DNA of 64,000 nt from Chitinophaga rhizosphaerae (lineage in GTDB: Bacteria > Bacteroidota > Bacteroidia > Chitinophagales > Chitinophagaceae). The notes under the pieces are model-generated. The model ran no database searches. It was not told the DNA's origin and saw nothing but the letters and a program-made list of their open reading frames with translations. Both the position numbers and the translations under genes were made by a program. The stretch is from NCBI RefSeq assembly GCF_003958645.1, contig NZ_RXLO01000003.1, forward strand, positions 372,001 to 436,000. Direction: 5' to 3'. Positions 1-9,593 of this stretch are shown in pieces. Every line of letters begins with the position of its first letter. Positions within the stretch are counted from its first letter, which is position 1.

Positions 1-29
1 CCGCGCCACAGCGGGGAAATCTCAACTAT

Positions 30-2552
30 ATGCGATACAGACTTACAATTTTATTCCTTGTATTATCCTGCGCCGCCATGGCGCAGTTCCCGGCAAAGGG
101 CTTGCAGCTCCGCTGGGAAGTAGTGGAAAACGGTTACCAGGGGAAGGCGCAGACCTTGTCCACCTTCACGCTGGTGAACCGCACCAAACAGGCGTTCCCG
201 GCCGGCGGGTGGACGATCTATTTCAACTTCATCCGTTTCGTGACGCCCGGCGAAGTAGCGCCGGGGATCGTGGCGGGGCATGTGAACGGGGACCTGTTCC
301 GGTTTACGCCTTCGGCGGGATTCGGGGGACTGAAGCCGGGGGATTCCGTGAAGCTGAACATCGTTTCTTCCGCCTGGGTGACGCATTTCACCGATGCGCC
401 GACGGGGCCGTACATCGTTTGGGATACCGACCCCGCGAAAGGGCATTCCATTGCCGACTTCGCCGTGATACCTTCTTCCAGCGATAAACAATTGCGCCGT
501 ACGGCCGGTGAAACGAAAGTGCGGACTTCTCCGGAAGACGTGTACCGCCGCAACGAGGTGCTCCGTTTGCTGCCTGCCGCCGAACTGCCGAAGATTCTGC
601 CTACGCCTGCATCTGTCGTGGAATCCGGGGCAACCGTGGTGCTTGATCCGAAAGAGGGCATCCTGTATGAGCCGGAATTCCGCGCCGAGGCCGATTACCT
701 GGCGCTGCTGATGGGCAATGTTTTCGGGAAACCGGTGCTCACGGCACAGGGCACCTCCGGGAAGGCGGCGGTCCGCCTCTTGAAAGACGCATCCATCAAA
801 GGGAAAGAAGCCTATCGCCTCGAAACCGATCAACAGGGCGTGCGCATCTTCGCCGGCACCGGCACCGGGATTTTTTACGGGATACAATCCCTCCGCCAGC
901 TGCTGCCGCTGACGGCCAAAGGAACGGCCACGCTACCGGCGGTCCTCGTGAAAGACGAGCCCCGCTTCGCTTTCCGCTCCTTCAGTCTCGACGTGGCGCG
1001 CAACTTCCACTCCAAAGCCCAGGTGCTCCGGATGCTGGACGTGATGTCGGTATATAAAGTGAACACGCTGCATTTGCACATGAGCGACGATGAAGGATGG
1101 CGCGTGGAAATAGCCGGACTGCCCGAACTGACGCAGGTGGGCGGCCGCCGCGGCCATACGCTCGACGAGATGGAATGCATACAGCCGTCGTACGGTTCCG
1201 GCCCCGATGTGAACAACGCCACCGGCACCGGCTGGTATAGCCGTGCGGATTACATCGAGATCCTCCGTTACGCGAACGCCCGTCATATCAAAGTGATCCC
1301 TGAAATCGAAATGCCCGGCCACGGCCGCGCCGCCATCAAAGCCATGGACGCCCGTTCGGCGAAGCTCGCCAAAGCCGGCGATCCCAACGCCAACGAATAC
1401 CGCCTCAGCGATCCGGAAGATAAAAGCCGGTACCGCTCGGTGCAGGAATGGAAAGATAACGTGATGAATCCCGCCCTTCCTTCCACTTACAAATTCATCG
1501 AAAAAGTTACGGCCGAACTGGCAGCGATGCATCGCGAAGCTGGCGTTCCCCTCGATATTATCCACATGGGCGGCGACGAAACGCCCGGCGGCGTGTGGGA
1601 AAAATCCCCCGCCTGCCAGCAACTGCTGGCCGAAAGCGCGGAACTGGACCATGTAGACGATCTCTGGATTTATTTCTACGATAAAGTAGCCCGGATCGTG
1701 AATAAACAGGGAATGCAGCTATACGGTTGGGAAGAAGCCGGGATGCGCCGTACGAAGCGCGACGGAAAGGGTATCATGATCGTGAACCCCGTATTCGGCA
1801 ACCGCAACTTCCAGGTGGATGTCTGGAATAACGTAATGGGCGGCGGGATGGAAGACCTGAGCTACCGGCTGGCGAACGGCGGGTATAAAGTGGTACTGTC
1901 TGGCGTGGCGAATTATTATTTCGACATGGCCTATGCGCGCGATTACGACGAGCCCGGATTTTATTGGGGCGGATATGTGGACATCGATAAACCCTTCTAC
2001 TTCATTCCCCTCGATGTGTACAGGAACGCGAAAGAAGACGATGCCGGCAATCCGCTGCCCGCGTCCACATTCGTGGGGAAAGACCGGTTGACGGAATACG
2101 GCGCGTCGAACATCGTGGGCATTCAATCCGCATTGTGGAGCGAAACGGTGAAATCTCCCCAGCGGTTGGAATACATGGTGCTGCCCAAGCTCCTCGGCAT
2201 GGCGGAACGCGCCTGGGCGCCCGACCCTTCCTGGACGCAGGACCTTGGCCAGTACAACGAAGCGTGGAATAAATTCGCCAATGTGGTGGGGCAGCGCGAA
2301 ATCCCGCGCCTCGCCACGCTCAACGGCGGTTACAACTACCGTATCCCCACGGCCGGCGTGAAAAACGAGAACGGAAAAGTTTTTACCAACGTACAACTTC
2401 CCGGACTGATCGTTCGTTATACTACCGACGGAAGGGAACCTTCCGTTAAAAGTCCCGCCTGGAGCGGCCCGATAGATGCGAAAGGGACCATCCGGTTCCG
2501 GGTGTTCGATCAAACCGGAAGAGGCGGCAGGACCGTGACGGTACAATATTGA
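30..2552 (+). CDS. Secreted beta-N-acetylhexosaminidase, GH20
   Basis: Exo-acting hexosaminidase that removes terminal GlcNAc/GalNAc from chitooligosaccharides or glycoconjugates, probably in the periplasm. The 840 residues start with a signal peptide (MRYRLTILFLVLSCAAMAQ). An N-terminal carbohydrate-binding beta domain (about 20-150) is followed by a GH20b-like domain (about 185-310), the TIM-barrel catalytic domain (about 315-740) and a C-terminal beta domain. The substrate-assisted catalytic pair is visible in HMGGDE (D516-E517). The barrel also has the HLHMSDDEGWR and PEIEMPGHGRAA blocks typical of GH20. ATG at 30 is kept because it gives a clean signal peptide. A rho-independent terminator follows, so the gene ends its own transcript. 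Family assignment is firm; the natural substrate is inferred. Confidence 0.95.
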   Translation: MRYRLTILFLVLSCAAMAQFPAKGLQLRWEVVENGYQGKAQTLSTFTLVNRTKQAFPAGGWTIYFNFIRFVTPGEVAPGIVAGHVNGDLFRFTPSAGFGGLKPGDSVKLNIVSSAWVTHFTDAPTGPYIVWDTDPAKGHSIADFAVIPSSSDKQLRRTAGETKVRTSPEDVYRRNEVLRLLPAAELPKILPTPASVVESGATVVLDPKEGILYEPEFRAEADYLALLMGNVFGKPVLTAQGTSGKAAVRLLKDASIKGKEAYRLETDQQGVRIFAGTGTGIFYGIQSLRQLLPLTAKGTATLPAVLVKDEPRFAFRSFSLDVARNFHSKAQVLRMLDVMSVYKVNTLHLHMSDDEGWRVEIAGLPELTQVGGRRGHTLDEMECIQPSYGSGPDVNNATGTGWYSRADYIEILRYANARHIKVIPEIEMPGHGRAAIKAMDARSAKLAKAGDPNANEYRLSDPEDKSRYRSVQEWKDNVMNPALPSTYKFIEKVTAELAAMHREAGVPLDIIHMGGDETPGGVWEKSPACQQLLAESAELDHVDDLWIYFYDKVARIVNKQGMQLYGWEEAGMRRTKRDGKGIMIVNPVFGNRNFQVDVWNNVMGGGMEDLSYRLANGGYKVVLSGVANYYFDMAYARDYDEPGFYWGGYVDIDKPFYFIPLDVYRNAKEDDAGNPLPASTFVGKDRLTEYGASNIVGIQSALWSETVKSPQRLEYMVLPKLLGMAERAWAPDPSWTQDLGQYNEAWNKFANVVGQREIPRLATLNGGYNYRIPTAGVKNENGKVFTNVQLPGLIVRYTTDGREPSVKSPAWSGPIDAKGTIRFRVFDQTGRGGRTVTVQY

Positions 2553-2575
2553 TATTCAATCATTAAACTTTCCAT

Positions 2576-2616
2576 AAGGAAGGGTACTGAACGGATCGGT
2601 GCCCTTCCTTTTTTTT
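2576..2616 (+). terminator. Rho-independent terminator after GH20 gene
   Basis: AAGGAAGGG pairs with CCCTTCCTT across a 17-nt loop and is followed by a run of T at 2609-2616. It ends the hexosaminidase transcript and overlaps the first possible TTG codon of the next reading frame, which argues for a later start there. Confidence 0.85.
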
Positions 2617-2674
2617 GCGCGGCCATGCATATTGGTTAAAAATTTGTATTGTTGTTACAGATCAATTGGAATTA

Positions 2675-4573
2675 TTGAAGCGGTTGGGTAAAATAAGCCT
2701 GTTAGCTATCCTTAGCTGTTACCTGTTCATATGCTGTTGTCCGGTGAACGCCAACGCGCAATCGGATACGATCCCGGCCGTATACAAGAAACGCTGGTTC
2801 ACGAAGTTCAACAATTACGTGGATTCATTGAAAAGCCGGCGTTTCCGGGATTCCGTACTGAAAGACATTTCCCGGCACAACGATCCTCCCCCTATCGAGG
2901 ACGACGGCCGGATGACCAGGTCTGAGCAGGGATTTTTGCCGCATACCGGCAGAACGGTCCGCCGTGTCCATTTCCGGAAGGTAAAAGTGTTCGGTCCGCG
3001 GAGCATCAACGATACCGCTTTTACTACCAGCATGAAGCTCATCCATCTCGCCAACAAACTGCATTTCGATTCGCAGGAATGGGCGATCCGGCAAATGCTC
3101 TTTTTCCGGCCGGGCGATACCGTGAACGCCTATGCGTTCGCCGACAACGAACGGTATCTCCGTAACCGCCCCTTCCTCCAGGATGCCCGCATCATCACGC
3201 TCGAAACCGCCAGCCAGGATACGGTAGACGTGCTCGTGATCACCAAAGACGTGTTCGAATACGGCTTCGACCTGCGCGAGCTGGCACCCAGCGGCGTGGG
3301 GGCCAAAATCTCCAACGACAATCTTTTCGGCGCCGCGCAGGGCGTGCAGTTCGGGTTCCGGTGGAAAAGCAGCTACTCCCGGCCCTGGGGTACCGAAGCC
3401 CGCTACACGAAATACAACCTGCTCGGCAGTTTTATCGACGTATCCGTGGGGTATACCCATCTCAACACCAATTCCCAACTCGATACCGGCGTTTACGAGG
3501 GATCGTATTACATCCGGCTGGAACGGCCGCTGTACCGGTCTTCCGCCAAAATCACCGGCGGCATTTCGCTGGCGAAGAATTACAGCATCCGCGTGTGGGG
3601 CGAGCCCGATTCCCTCTGGCGGAATTATTCCTATAAACTGGTCGACGTCTGGTCGGGTTGGAACTTCCGGAACCGGTTCGGGTCCGACGGGCATTTCGAC
3701 GATAAGCCCAATGTGGCGTTGCTTTTCCGGTACTCGAACGTGGCGTTCGACAAAAAGCCGGTGCAGAAAAAGTACGGGGAAGACCCGCTTTACAACGACC
3801 GCCATTATTACCTCGGCCAGATCGCCGTATTCAAGCAGGACTTCTTCAAGAGCCAGCGGTTTTTCGGGTTCGGGAGAACGGAGGATATTCCGTACGGGTA
3901 TTCGGCGGCCTTGTCCGTTGGCCGGGAGAACTGGATGGACCGGCGGCGGTTGTACACGGCCATCGAGGGGCAGAAATACTGGCCCACGCTGCATAACGGG
4001 TTGCTGAGCGTGAACCTGGGCGTGGGGGGCTTCTGGCAGGGCAGTACGTCGGAAGACCTGGTGATCCATACCAACGTGAGTTATTTCAGCCGGCTGATGC
4101 AGCTGGGGAAGAAATGGAATTTCCGGGAATTCGTGTATCTCGATTATCTCGGCACGCCCAATAATTTTTTTTATCGCCCGCTGAGCCTGAACCGTGATTT
4201 CGGTACGGGATTCTGGGGATGGCGGCGCTCGAAGATAAACGGTTACCACCGGTTATTGCTGCGGTCGGAAAGTATATTGTACAGCCCGTGGAAAGTGTAT
4301 GGGTTCAAATTCAATTTCGTGGGAACGGTGGAAGCGGGACAGGTTTCCTGGAAAAACAATTATTTGCTGAAGAACCCCGTGTACCCGGGGTTCGGGCTGG
4401 CAGTGCGGGTCAAGAACGAAAACCTTTCGCTCAATACGCTGCAGATGAGCGCGGCGTACTATCCCAGGAAAACGCCGGGCATCAATAACCTCTTTTTCGA
4501 AATTACGACCATCGTCGATTTCCGGTTCGACATTTACGGCCTGAGGGCGCCTGCCTTTTTGAGGTTTCAATAG
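2675..4573 (+). CDS. Outer-membrane protein with POTRA-like domain and beta-barrel
   Basis: Predicted outer-membrane protein of the Omp85/surface-antigen type, function unknown. No ATG lies near the start. I chose TTG at 2675 because it gives a textbook signal peptide (MKRLGKISLLAILSCYLF, then a cysteine-rich stretch and cleavage after NANA). TTG codons at 2666 and 2684 are alternatives. The frame extends back to a TTG at 2616, but that lies inside the preceding terminator. Residues about 85-190 resemble one POTRA unit (FRPGDTVN, then RYLRNRPFLQDARI, then DVLVITKD). The remaining 400-odd residues alternate aromatic and polar residues like a barrel and end in an aromatic C-terminus (LRFQ). BamA and TamA carry several POTRA units, so this is not a canonical one. 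Confidence 0.7.
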   Translation: MKRLGKISLLAILSCYLFICCCPVNANAQSDTIPAVYKKRWFTKFNNYVDSLKSRRFRDSVLKDISRHNDPPPIEDDGRMTRSEQGFLPHTGRTVRRVHFRKVKVFGPRSINDTAFTTSMKLIHLANKLHFDSQEWAIRQMLFFRPGDTVNAYAFADNERYLRNRPFLQDARIITLETASQDTVDVLVITKDVFEYGFDLRELAPSGVGAKISNDNLFGAAQGVQFGFRWKSSYSRPWGTEARYTKYNLLGSFIDVSVGYTHLNTNSQLDTGVYEGSYYIRLERPLYRSSAKITGGISLAKNYSIRVWGEPDSLWRNYSYKLVDVWSGWNFRNRFGSDGHFDDKPNVALLFRYSNVAFDKKPVQKKYGEDPLYNDRHYYLGQIAVFKQDFFKSQRFFGFGRTEDIPYGYSAALSVGRENWMDRRRLYTAIEGQKYWPTLHNGLLSVNLGVGGFWQGSTSEDLVIHTNVSYFSRLMQLGKKWNFREFVYLDYLGTPNNFFYRPLSLNRDFGTGFWGWRRSKINGYHRLLLRSESILYSPWKVYGFKFNFVGTVEAGQVSWKNNYLLKNPVYPGFGLAVRVKNENLSLNTLQMSAAYYPRKTPGINNLFFEITTIVDFRFDIYGLRAPAFLRFQ

Positions 4574-4676
4574 GATAACACCCACCGGTAGAAATTTTTT
4601 GTATGTTAGTGCGAACAAATACGCTGCCGCCCGGTGCGGCCCGGAAATCATTTCATACACCCTTACAAAACCATCC

Positions 4677-5096
4677 ATGGGAAAATTCGTAATGTTGAGC
4701 CTGGCCCTGCTTATCTTGTGCGGAGCCTTTCAGATCGGCGGCCGTGGCCGTCAGCAGGCGCTGGCGGCGGCTTCAGCGGGGCATGGCCAGCAGGAAGTGG
4801 TGCGGAGCGTGGAACGCGTAAAGGAAGGGGGGATTTCGTGGATGGACATTCCGGGATGGGCGGGTACGTTTTTTTACGTACTGGGATATGTGCTGCTGAC
4901 GATGGGTAAGATCAAATCCGACCAGAAAATATATCACTGGCTGAACGCGCTCGGTGCGTTGGGCCTTATCGCCAATGCGCTTTACCTGAGCGATTATCCC
5001 AGTTTCGTCGTCAATCTCATATGGCTGGTGATAGCCGTGGGCGCAATTGTTTGGCTCCTTGTGCGCAGGCGGCGCAAGGTCAGCAAAGCACGTTGA
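4677..5096 (+). CDS. CBU_0592-like small integral membrane protein
   Basis: 139-residue membrane protein of unknown function. ATG at 4677 precedes a hydrophobic segment (KFVMLSLALLILCGAF); an upstream in-frame ATG at 4599 would add a polar 26-residue leader and is less likely. The C-terminal half matches the CBU_0592-like three-helix domain: WAGTFFYVLGYVLLTMGKI, a polar turn (KSDQKIYHW), LNALGALGLIANALYL, then NLIWLVIAVGAIVWLLV and a basic tail (RRRRK). Its 3' end overlaps the convergent tetR gene by 17 bp, so no terminator separates them. The family match is from memory of the domain pattern; no biochemical role is known to me. Confidence 0.75.
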   Translation: MGKFVMLSLALLILCGAFQIGGRGRQQALAAASAGHGQQEVVRSVERVKEGGISWMDIPGWAGTFFYVLGYVLLTMGKIKSDQKIYHWLNALGALGLIANALYLSDYPSFVVNLIWLVIAVGAIVWLLVRRRRKVSKAR

Positions 5097-5664
5097 GCGC
5101 GTGTTTTTTATATACGGCCAGCCTCCGGTCGTATTCCGCCTTATCGTCTACCAGCGACAGGTAATAATAGGCGCCGTCTACCAATACGAAAATGATATCG
5201 GCAGTGGCCACGGGGTCTTTTACGGCCAGGGTTTTCGATTCGTTGCAGGCTTCGATCATTTCCGAGAGGCGCTGGCGGAGGGAATCGAGCAGGTGCTTGT
5301 ACCGCTGCCGGATGGTTTTGTTACGGAACGCGAGGGAATAGAGGGAGTAGGAAGTGCCGTCGTCGAACAGGGAATTCCATTTCTTGGAAAAGATGTTGTC
5401 CAGCACTTTGTCGAGTGCATCGCGGGGATCTTCGGCGTCTTTGACGTCGAAGATAAGAAGCCAGCGGTCGAGGATGAATTCCACGAGGCCGTAGACGAGG
5501 TGCTCGCGCGAGCGGAAGTAGTGCATGATAAGGCTCGGATTGATCTGTATGCTTTCCGCTATTTTTTGAATGGATGCGTTTTCCAGCCCGTCTTTCTTGA
5601 CAATCTTATAGAACGCCTTGATGATCTCTTTCTGCCGGGGCTCTTTTAAACTCTTTCTTCCCAT
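5080..5664 (-). CDS. TetR/AcrR-family transcriptional regulator
   Basis: 194-residue one-component repressor. The N-terminal TetR helix-turn-helix is clear (KEIIKAFYKIVKKDG, then ASIQKIAESIQINPSLIMHY), with the usual Y-F after the recognition helix. The rest is an all-helical ligand-binding and dimer domain ending in a YYYLSLVDDKAEYD segment. Start is the ATG at 5664 (MGRKSLKEPRQ); an upstream in-frame extension adds a non-homologous leader. The gene is divergent from the susC-like gene. The intergenic region holds two perfect TGAATG-N2-CATTCA palindromes, the classic TetR operator form, so autoregulation and control of the susC locus are plausible. The inducer is unknown. Confidence 0.88.
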   Translation of the reverse strand: MGRKSLKEPRQKEIIKAFYKIVKKDGLENASIQKIAESIQINPSLIMHYFRSREHLVYGLVEFILDRWLLIFDVKDAEDPRDALDKVLDNIFSKKWNSLFDDGTSYSLYSLAFRNKTIRQRYKHLLDSLRQRLSEMIEACNESKTLAVKDPVATADIIFVLVDGAYYYLSLVDDKAEYDRRLAVYKKHALNVLC

Positions 5665-5796
5665 TTGTTCGCAAAAACTGGTGATTAGGTTGGATGTAAA
5701 ACTAGCGGTTAGCCGGGATATTACCGACAATTCTCCCAAAATCCCTGAAGATTTAACGTTTCTGTGCAAGTTTCCGCCATGAAGGAAAATAAATTA

Positions 5797-5814
5797 ATTG
5801 AATGGTCATTCAAT
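5797..5814. promoter_or_regulatory. TetR-type operator O1
   Basis: ATTGAATGGTCATTCAAT is a perfect inverted repeat with 8-bp arms and a 2-bp centre. It matches the TGAATG-N2-CATTCA form bound by many TetR repressors and lies 27 bp upstream of a -7 element at 5841. Confidence 0.75.
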
Positions 5815-5840
5815 ATATTTTTTTATTTCGATTTCAATTT

Positions 5841-5848
5841 TATATTTG
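5841..5848 (+). promoter_or_regulatory. Bacteroidota -7 element, TATATTTG
   Basis: Matches TAnnTTTG, facing susC. The T-rich stretch about 20 bp upstream may serve as the -33 region. Operator O1 ends 26 bp upstream, where a bound repressor would cover the -33 zone. Confidence 0.45.
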
Positions 5849-5899
5849 TAGGAACGATGCGTATGTTACGTAACCGTTATCAATCAGAATGGATATTTT

Positions 5900-5917
5900 A
5901 TTGAATGAACATTCAAT
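5900..5917. promoter_or_regulatory. TetR-type operator O2
   Basis: ATTGAATGAACATTCAAT, a perfect inverted repeat with the same arms as O1 and a centre-to-centre distance of 103 bp. It ends one base before the -7 element at 5919 and would directly block that promoter. Confidence 0.78.
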
Positions 5918-5918
5918 C

Positions 5919-5926
5919 TATATTTG
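5919..5926 (+). promoter_or_regulatory. Bacteroidota -7 element, TATATTTG, abutting operator O2
   Basis: Second exact TAnnTTTG match facing susC. Operator O2 fills the spacer between this element and the expected -33 region. This is the more likely repressed promoter of the susC locus. Confidence 0.5.
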
Positions 5927-6284
5927 TCCCCGGGAAATTATTAGACAGGAACGATGAGCCCGCCGGCACTACAGCGGGTTGTGACGATAAGCTTTACGAA
6001 AGAATAATTAGGTCAACTTTTTAAAACAAGCCAGACGGCAGTTTTTCGCCACGTTTTGCTGCAGCATGCGGCGAGGGGAACTGTTGCCGGAACTAACCGC
6101 CAGCCGGGCCGCTCATGCAGCCGGAATGGGGAAGGTATGCCGGAAAATGAAAACACTACAGTTTAACTGATCAACAGCTTTACATGCATCACGATACAGG
6201 TGGCCGAAGCGGGTGTGCGAACACGCGCCCTGCCCAGGCCATGCCTTGCCATCACGTTATCTCCTTTACTGTAAAACACTTATT

Positions 6285-9200
6285 ATGAAACAGACAGTGC
6301 GCCGTTTACGCGCCTCGGCCAAACATTACGGCAGCCTCCTGCTGCTGTGGTGCCTCGCCATCGCCTGGGCCGCCTCCGCCCAGGCCCAAAACAGGAAAGC
6401 CGCGCTAAAAGGCGTTGTGCAGGACAATAAAGGCGCCTCCATCCCTGGCGTCACCATCGTCATCTCCGCCGATAAACCGGCATTCAAAGCAGGCGTCGTC
6501 ACCAATTCAGACGGCACTTTCTCCTTCGCCAACCTCGAGCCCGGCGGGAACTACACCCTGCGGATCTCCTCCATCGGCTTCGACCCCGTGACGCAGGCCC
6601 TTTCCCTCAAAGCCGGCGATAACACGCTGGCCGCCATCACCCTGCAACCTTCCAGCTCCAGCATGAACGAAGTGGTAGTGGTGGGTTATGGTACGCAAAA
6701 GAAAATCGACGTAACCGGCGCGGTAGACCAGATCAGCGGCGCCAAACTCGCCGAGCGCCCCATCGCCAACGTTTTCCAGGGATTGCAGGGCGCTTCTCCC
6801 GGCCTGAACATCACCTACAGCGGCGGCCGCCCCGGGGCACTCCCCAATCTCAATATCCGCGGGATGGGCACGATCAGCTCCAGCGGCAGCGCACCCCTCA
6901 TCCTCATCGACGGGATCGCGTCTACCAACGACGACCTCCTGCGCATCAACCCGTCTGACATCGAGTCCATCACCACCCTCCGCGATGGTAGCTCCGCCGC
7001 CATCTACGGCGCCCGCGCGGCGTTCGGCGTGCTGCTCATCAACACGAAGAAAGGGAGAGAAGGCAAACAGACGATCTCCTACAACAACTATTTCGCCAAA
7101 TCGCGCCGCACCCTCACGCCAGATCCCATCACCGATCCGTTCATTTTCATGAAAGTGATGCAATTGTCGGCCGACAATACGCCCTGGCACTACGCCACTT
7201 TCGCTTCCTGGCAATACGATTGGGGAAAACAGCGGTCGGAAGACCCCTCCGTTCCCGCAGTCAAAACCAACCCCAACGACCCCTCCAAATGGGCGTACAT
7301 GGGAAACACCGACTGGAACGATTACTTTTTCGCGAAAGCCAACTTCTCCCAATATCATAACCTGTCGATCAGCGGCTCCTCCGCCGGGAAAACCCCTGTC
7401 AACTACCTGCTTTCCGCAGATTATACCAAGGAAAACGGCCTGAACAAACTCGCCAAAGACGACTGGAACCGTTACGGCATGCGCGCCAACATCGGCATCA
7501 AACCGCTGAAATGGCTGTCTGTGGAGAATAATTTCAACGTTTACCAGCTCGTGCAGGACCAGCCTACGTACAACATCCTCGATGTATATTACACGCAGCC
7601 CATCAACGTAGACAAGAACCCCGACGGCACCTGGGCCAACACCACCGCGGGCGTACTGGCGGCGCAGCTGAAAGACGGCGGGCGGAACAACCAGACGCGT
7701 TTCGGGTTCCAGAACCTCGTGCGCGGCATCGCCACGGCCCTCAACGGCGACCTTACCATCACGGGCTCGGCGAGCATCAAGCGGGAACTGTGGAAATACC
7801 ATACCGAAAGGCTGCCCGTGCGGATCGGTTACGGCCCCGGCGACGTACGCGAGATCAACGGCCCGGGTTCCGTGACGGAAACCAACGGTACGGTAAACCA
7901 GAATATCTACGACCTTTTTGCCAACTATCACAAAAAACTGGGCGTGCACGAATTCAACGTGACGTTGGGTTACAACGAGGAATATTACCAATGGGCGCCT
8001 GTAACGGCCAGCCGCGGCAGCCTCATTTCGGCGTCCCTGCCGCATATCAGCCTGGCTTCGGGCGACATGACCGTAGACAACAACGGCTATTACGATTACG
8101 CGATCCGGAGTTATTTCGGCCGTGTGGATTATACCTTCAGAGGGAAATATATCCTGAAATATACACAGCGTGCAGACGGTTCGTCGCGCTTCCCGCCAAG
8201 CGACCGCTGGTCGTCGTACCCCTCGTTTTCCGGCGCATGGATCGTGAGCCGCGAGAATTTCTGGAAAGCGATGGAGCCGGTGTTGCCCACATTCAAGCTG
8301 AGAGCGGCATACAGTACGCTCGGCAACCAATCCGTCGACTATTATGGTTACATCCAGACCCTTCGGACGTCGCAGAGCGGCTATCTTGTGAACGGCAATT
8401 TCCCGCTGGTGATCTCTGGTGCGCCCCGATTGAACGTGGACCCCACGAATTATACCTGGGAAAACGTATCAGGCCCCAACTTCGGTGCTGACCTGGGATT
8501 CCTGAAAAACCGCCTCACCGTCAGCTTCGACTATTACATCCGCAATACCAAAGGTATGCTGGCGCCGGAAACCGTGCTGCCCGGCGTGCTCGGTACTTCC
8601 GCGCCGCAGCAGAACGCGGCCGATATGCAGACGAAAGGCTGGGAGCTGGCAATGGGCTATGAGAACAGTGTCAACCTTGGACGGAAGCCCTTCAACTTTG
8701 CCGTGCGCGGCCGTGTGTGGGACAGCCGCAGTACCATCACGAAGTATAAAAATCCCCAGGGCTTTTTCTCCGGTTACCGCGAAGGACAGGAAGTCGGCGA
8801 GATCTGGGGCCTCACCAGCGACGGATTGTTTAAAAACCAGGGTGAGATCGACAAGCTGGACCAATCCGCGATCATCCCCTGGAATTCCCTGAAAATCGTA
8901 CCGGGATGGCCGAAATATGTTGACCGCGACGGCAACGGGAAAATCGAGACCGGCAACAGCAAAACCGACCCGAAAGACCTCAGCGTGATCGGTAACACCA
9001 GTCCCCGCTACCAGTACGGTTTCAATATCGATCTCGGATGGAACAACATCGATTTCTCCGTGTTCTTCCAGGGAATCGGCAAGATGGATTACTATCCGCA
9101 GAACTATCTTTTCTGGGGCCCCTACCAGCAGCCCTACGCCAATATTTATTCCTGGAACCTGGATTTCTACCGTGGCGCCGCGGCCACCGACGCAGAGCGG

Positions 9201-9566
9201 GCTACGTATCCCAAAGCCTATATCGACGCCGGGCTGGCCGATGCCAACCTGAACCCGCGCTATCCTGCGTTGCAGGCCTGGCTGGCGGATCAGCGTACCG
9301 GACAGGGGCTCGCCATTCCGCAGACCAATTACCTGCAGAGCGCTGCGTACCTCCGCCTGAAGAACCTCACCATCGGTTATAGCCTTCCGCAATCGGTGAT
9401 AGGAAGAACAGGGCTCACCCGCGCGAGGATCTTCTTCACCGGCGAAAACCTGTACGAATTTTCATCCATCAAACAATACATCGATCCGGAAGCGATCACT
9501 TCGGGCAACGGCTGGAACTATCCCTTCCAACGGAAATATTCCATGGGTATCAACGTGACGCTTTAA
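6285..9566 (+). CDS. SusC/RagA-family TonB-dependent transporter
   Basis: Outer-membrane TonB-dependent transporter, the barrel half of a SusCD nutrient-uptake complex. The 1093-residue protein starts at ATG 6285 with a long signal peptide ending ASAQAQ. A carboxypeptidase-regulatory-like domain follows (KGVVQDNKGASIPGVTI to about residue 120), then the TonB-box-like NEVVVVGYGTQKK, the plug (IRGMGTISSSG, LILIDG, RDGSSAAIYGARAAFGV) and a 22-strand barrel with an aromatic/hydrophobic C-terminal strand (YSMGINVTL). It lies 27 bp upstream of the susD-like gene, clearly one operon. Two TetR operators lie upstream. The substrate is unknown; linkage to a phosphoesterase and an esterase hints at a substituted glycan. 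Confidence 0.95.
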   Translation: MKQTVRRLRASAKHYGSLLLLWCLAIAWAASAQAQNRKAALKGVVQDNKGASIPGVTIVISADKPAFKAGVVTNSDGTFSFANLEPGGNYTLRISSIGFDPVTQALSLKAGDNTLAAITLQPSSSSMNEVVVVGYGTQKKIDVTGAVDQISGAKLAERPIANVFQGLQGASPGLNITYSGGRPGALPNLNIRGMGTISSSGSAPLILIDGIASTNDDLLRINPSDIESITTLRDGSSAAIYGARAAFGVLLINTKKGREGKQTISYNNYFAKSRRTLTPDPITDPFIFMKVMQLSADNTPWHYATFASWQYDWGKQRSEDPSVPAVKTNPNDPSKWAYMGNTDWNDYFFAKANFSQYHNLSISGSSAGKTPVNYLLSADYTKENGLNKLAKDDWNRYGMRANIGIKPLKWLSVENNFNVYQLVQDQPTYNILDVYYTQPINVDKNPDGTWANTTAGVLAAQLKDGGRNNQTRFGFQNLVRGIATALNGDLTITGSASIKRELWKYHTERLPVRIGYGPGDVREINGPGSVTETNGTVNQNIYDLFANYHKKLGVHEFNVTLGYNEEYYQWAPVTASRGSLISASLPHISLASGDMTVDNNGYYDYAIRSYFGRVDYTFRGKYILKYTQRADGSSRFPPSDRWSSYPSFSGAWIVSRENFWKAMEPVLPTFKLRAAYSTLGNQSVDYYGYIQTLRTSQSGYLVNGNFPLVISGAPRLNVDPTNYTWENVSGPNFGADLGFLKNRLTVSFDYYIRNTKGMLAPETVLPGVLGTSAPQQNAADMQTKGWELAMGYENSVNLGRKPFNFAVRGRVWDSRSTITKYKNPQGFFSGYREGQEVGEIWGLTSDGLFKNQGEIDKLDQSAIIPWNSLKIVPGWPKYVDRDGNGKIETGNSKTDPKDLSVIGNTSPRYQYGFNIDLGWNNIDFSVFFQGIGKMDYYPQNYLFWGPYQQPYANIYSWNLDFYRGAAATDAERATYPKAYIDAGLADANLNPRYPALQAWLADQRTGQGLAIPQTNYLQSAAYLRLKNLTIGYSLPQSVIGRTGLTRARIFFTGENLYEFSSIKQYIDPEAITSGNGWNYPFQRKYSMGINVTL

Positions 9567-9593
9567 TCCATTCCAATCCGAAAAAATCTTCCA

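Larger units (their letters stand above)
5665..6284. other. 620-bp divergent regulatory region between tetR and susC
   Basis: AT-rich proximal part (about 5780-5930) with two TetR-type operators and two TAnnTTTG -7 elements facing susC. From about 5940 to 6284 it is more GC-rich and carries no convincing gene, so susC would have a long untranslated leader of roughly 350 nt. The decamer AGGAACGATG occurs after each -7 element (near 5850 and 5947), giving two short frames of 14-18 codons that I do not call as genes. Confidence 0.6.

Noticed and set aside
6507..8330. Long minus-strand open frame opposite susC
   Set aside because: Antisense to a TonB-dependent transporter and without domain signature.
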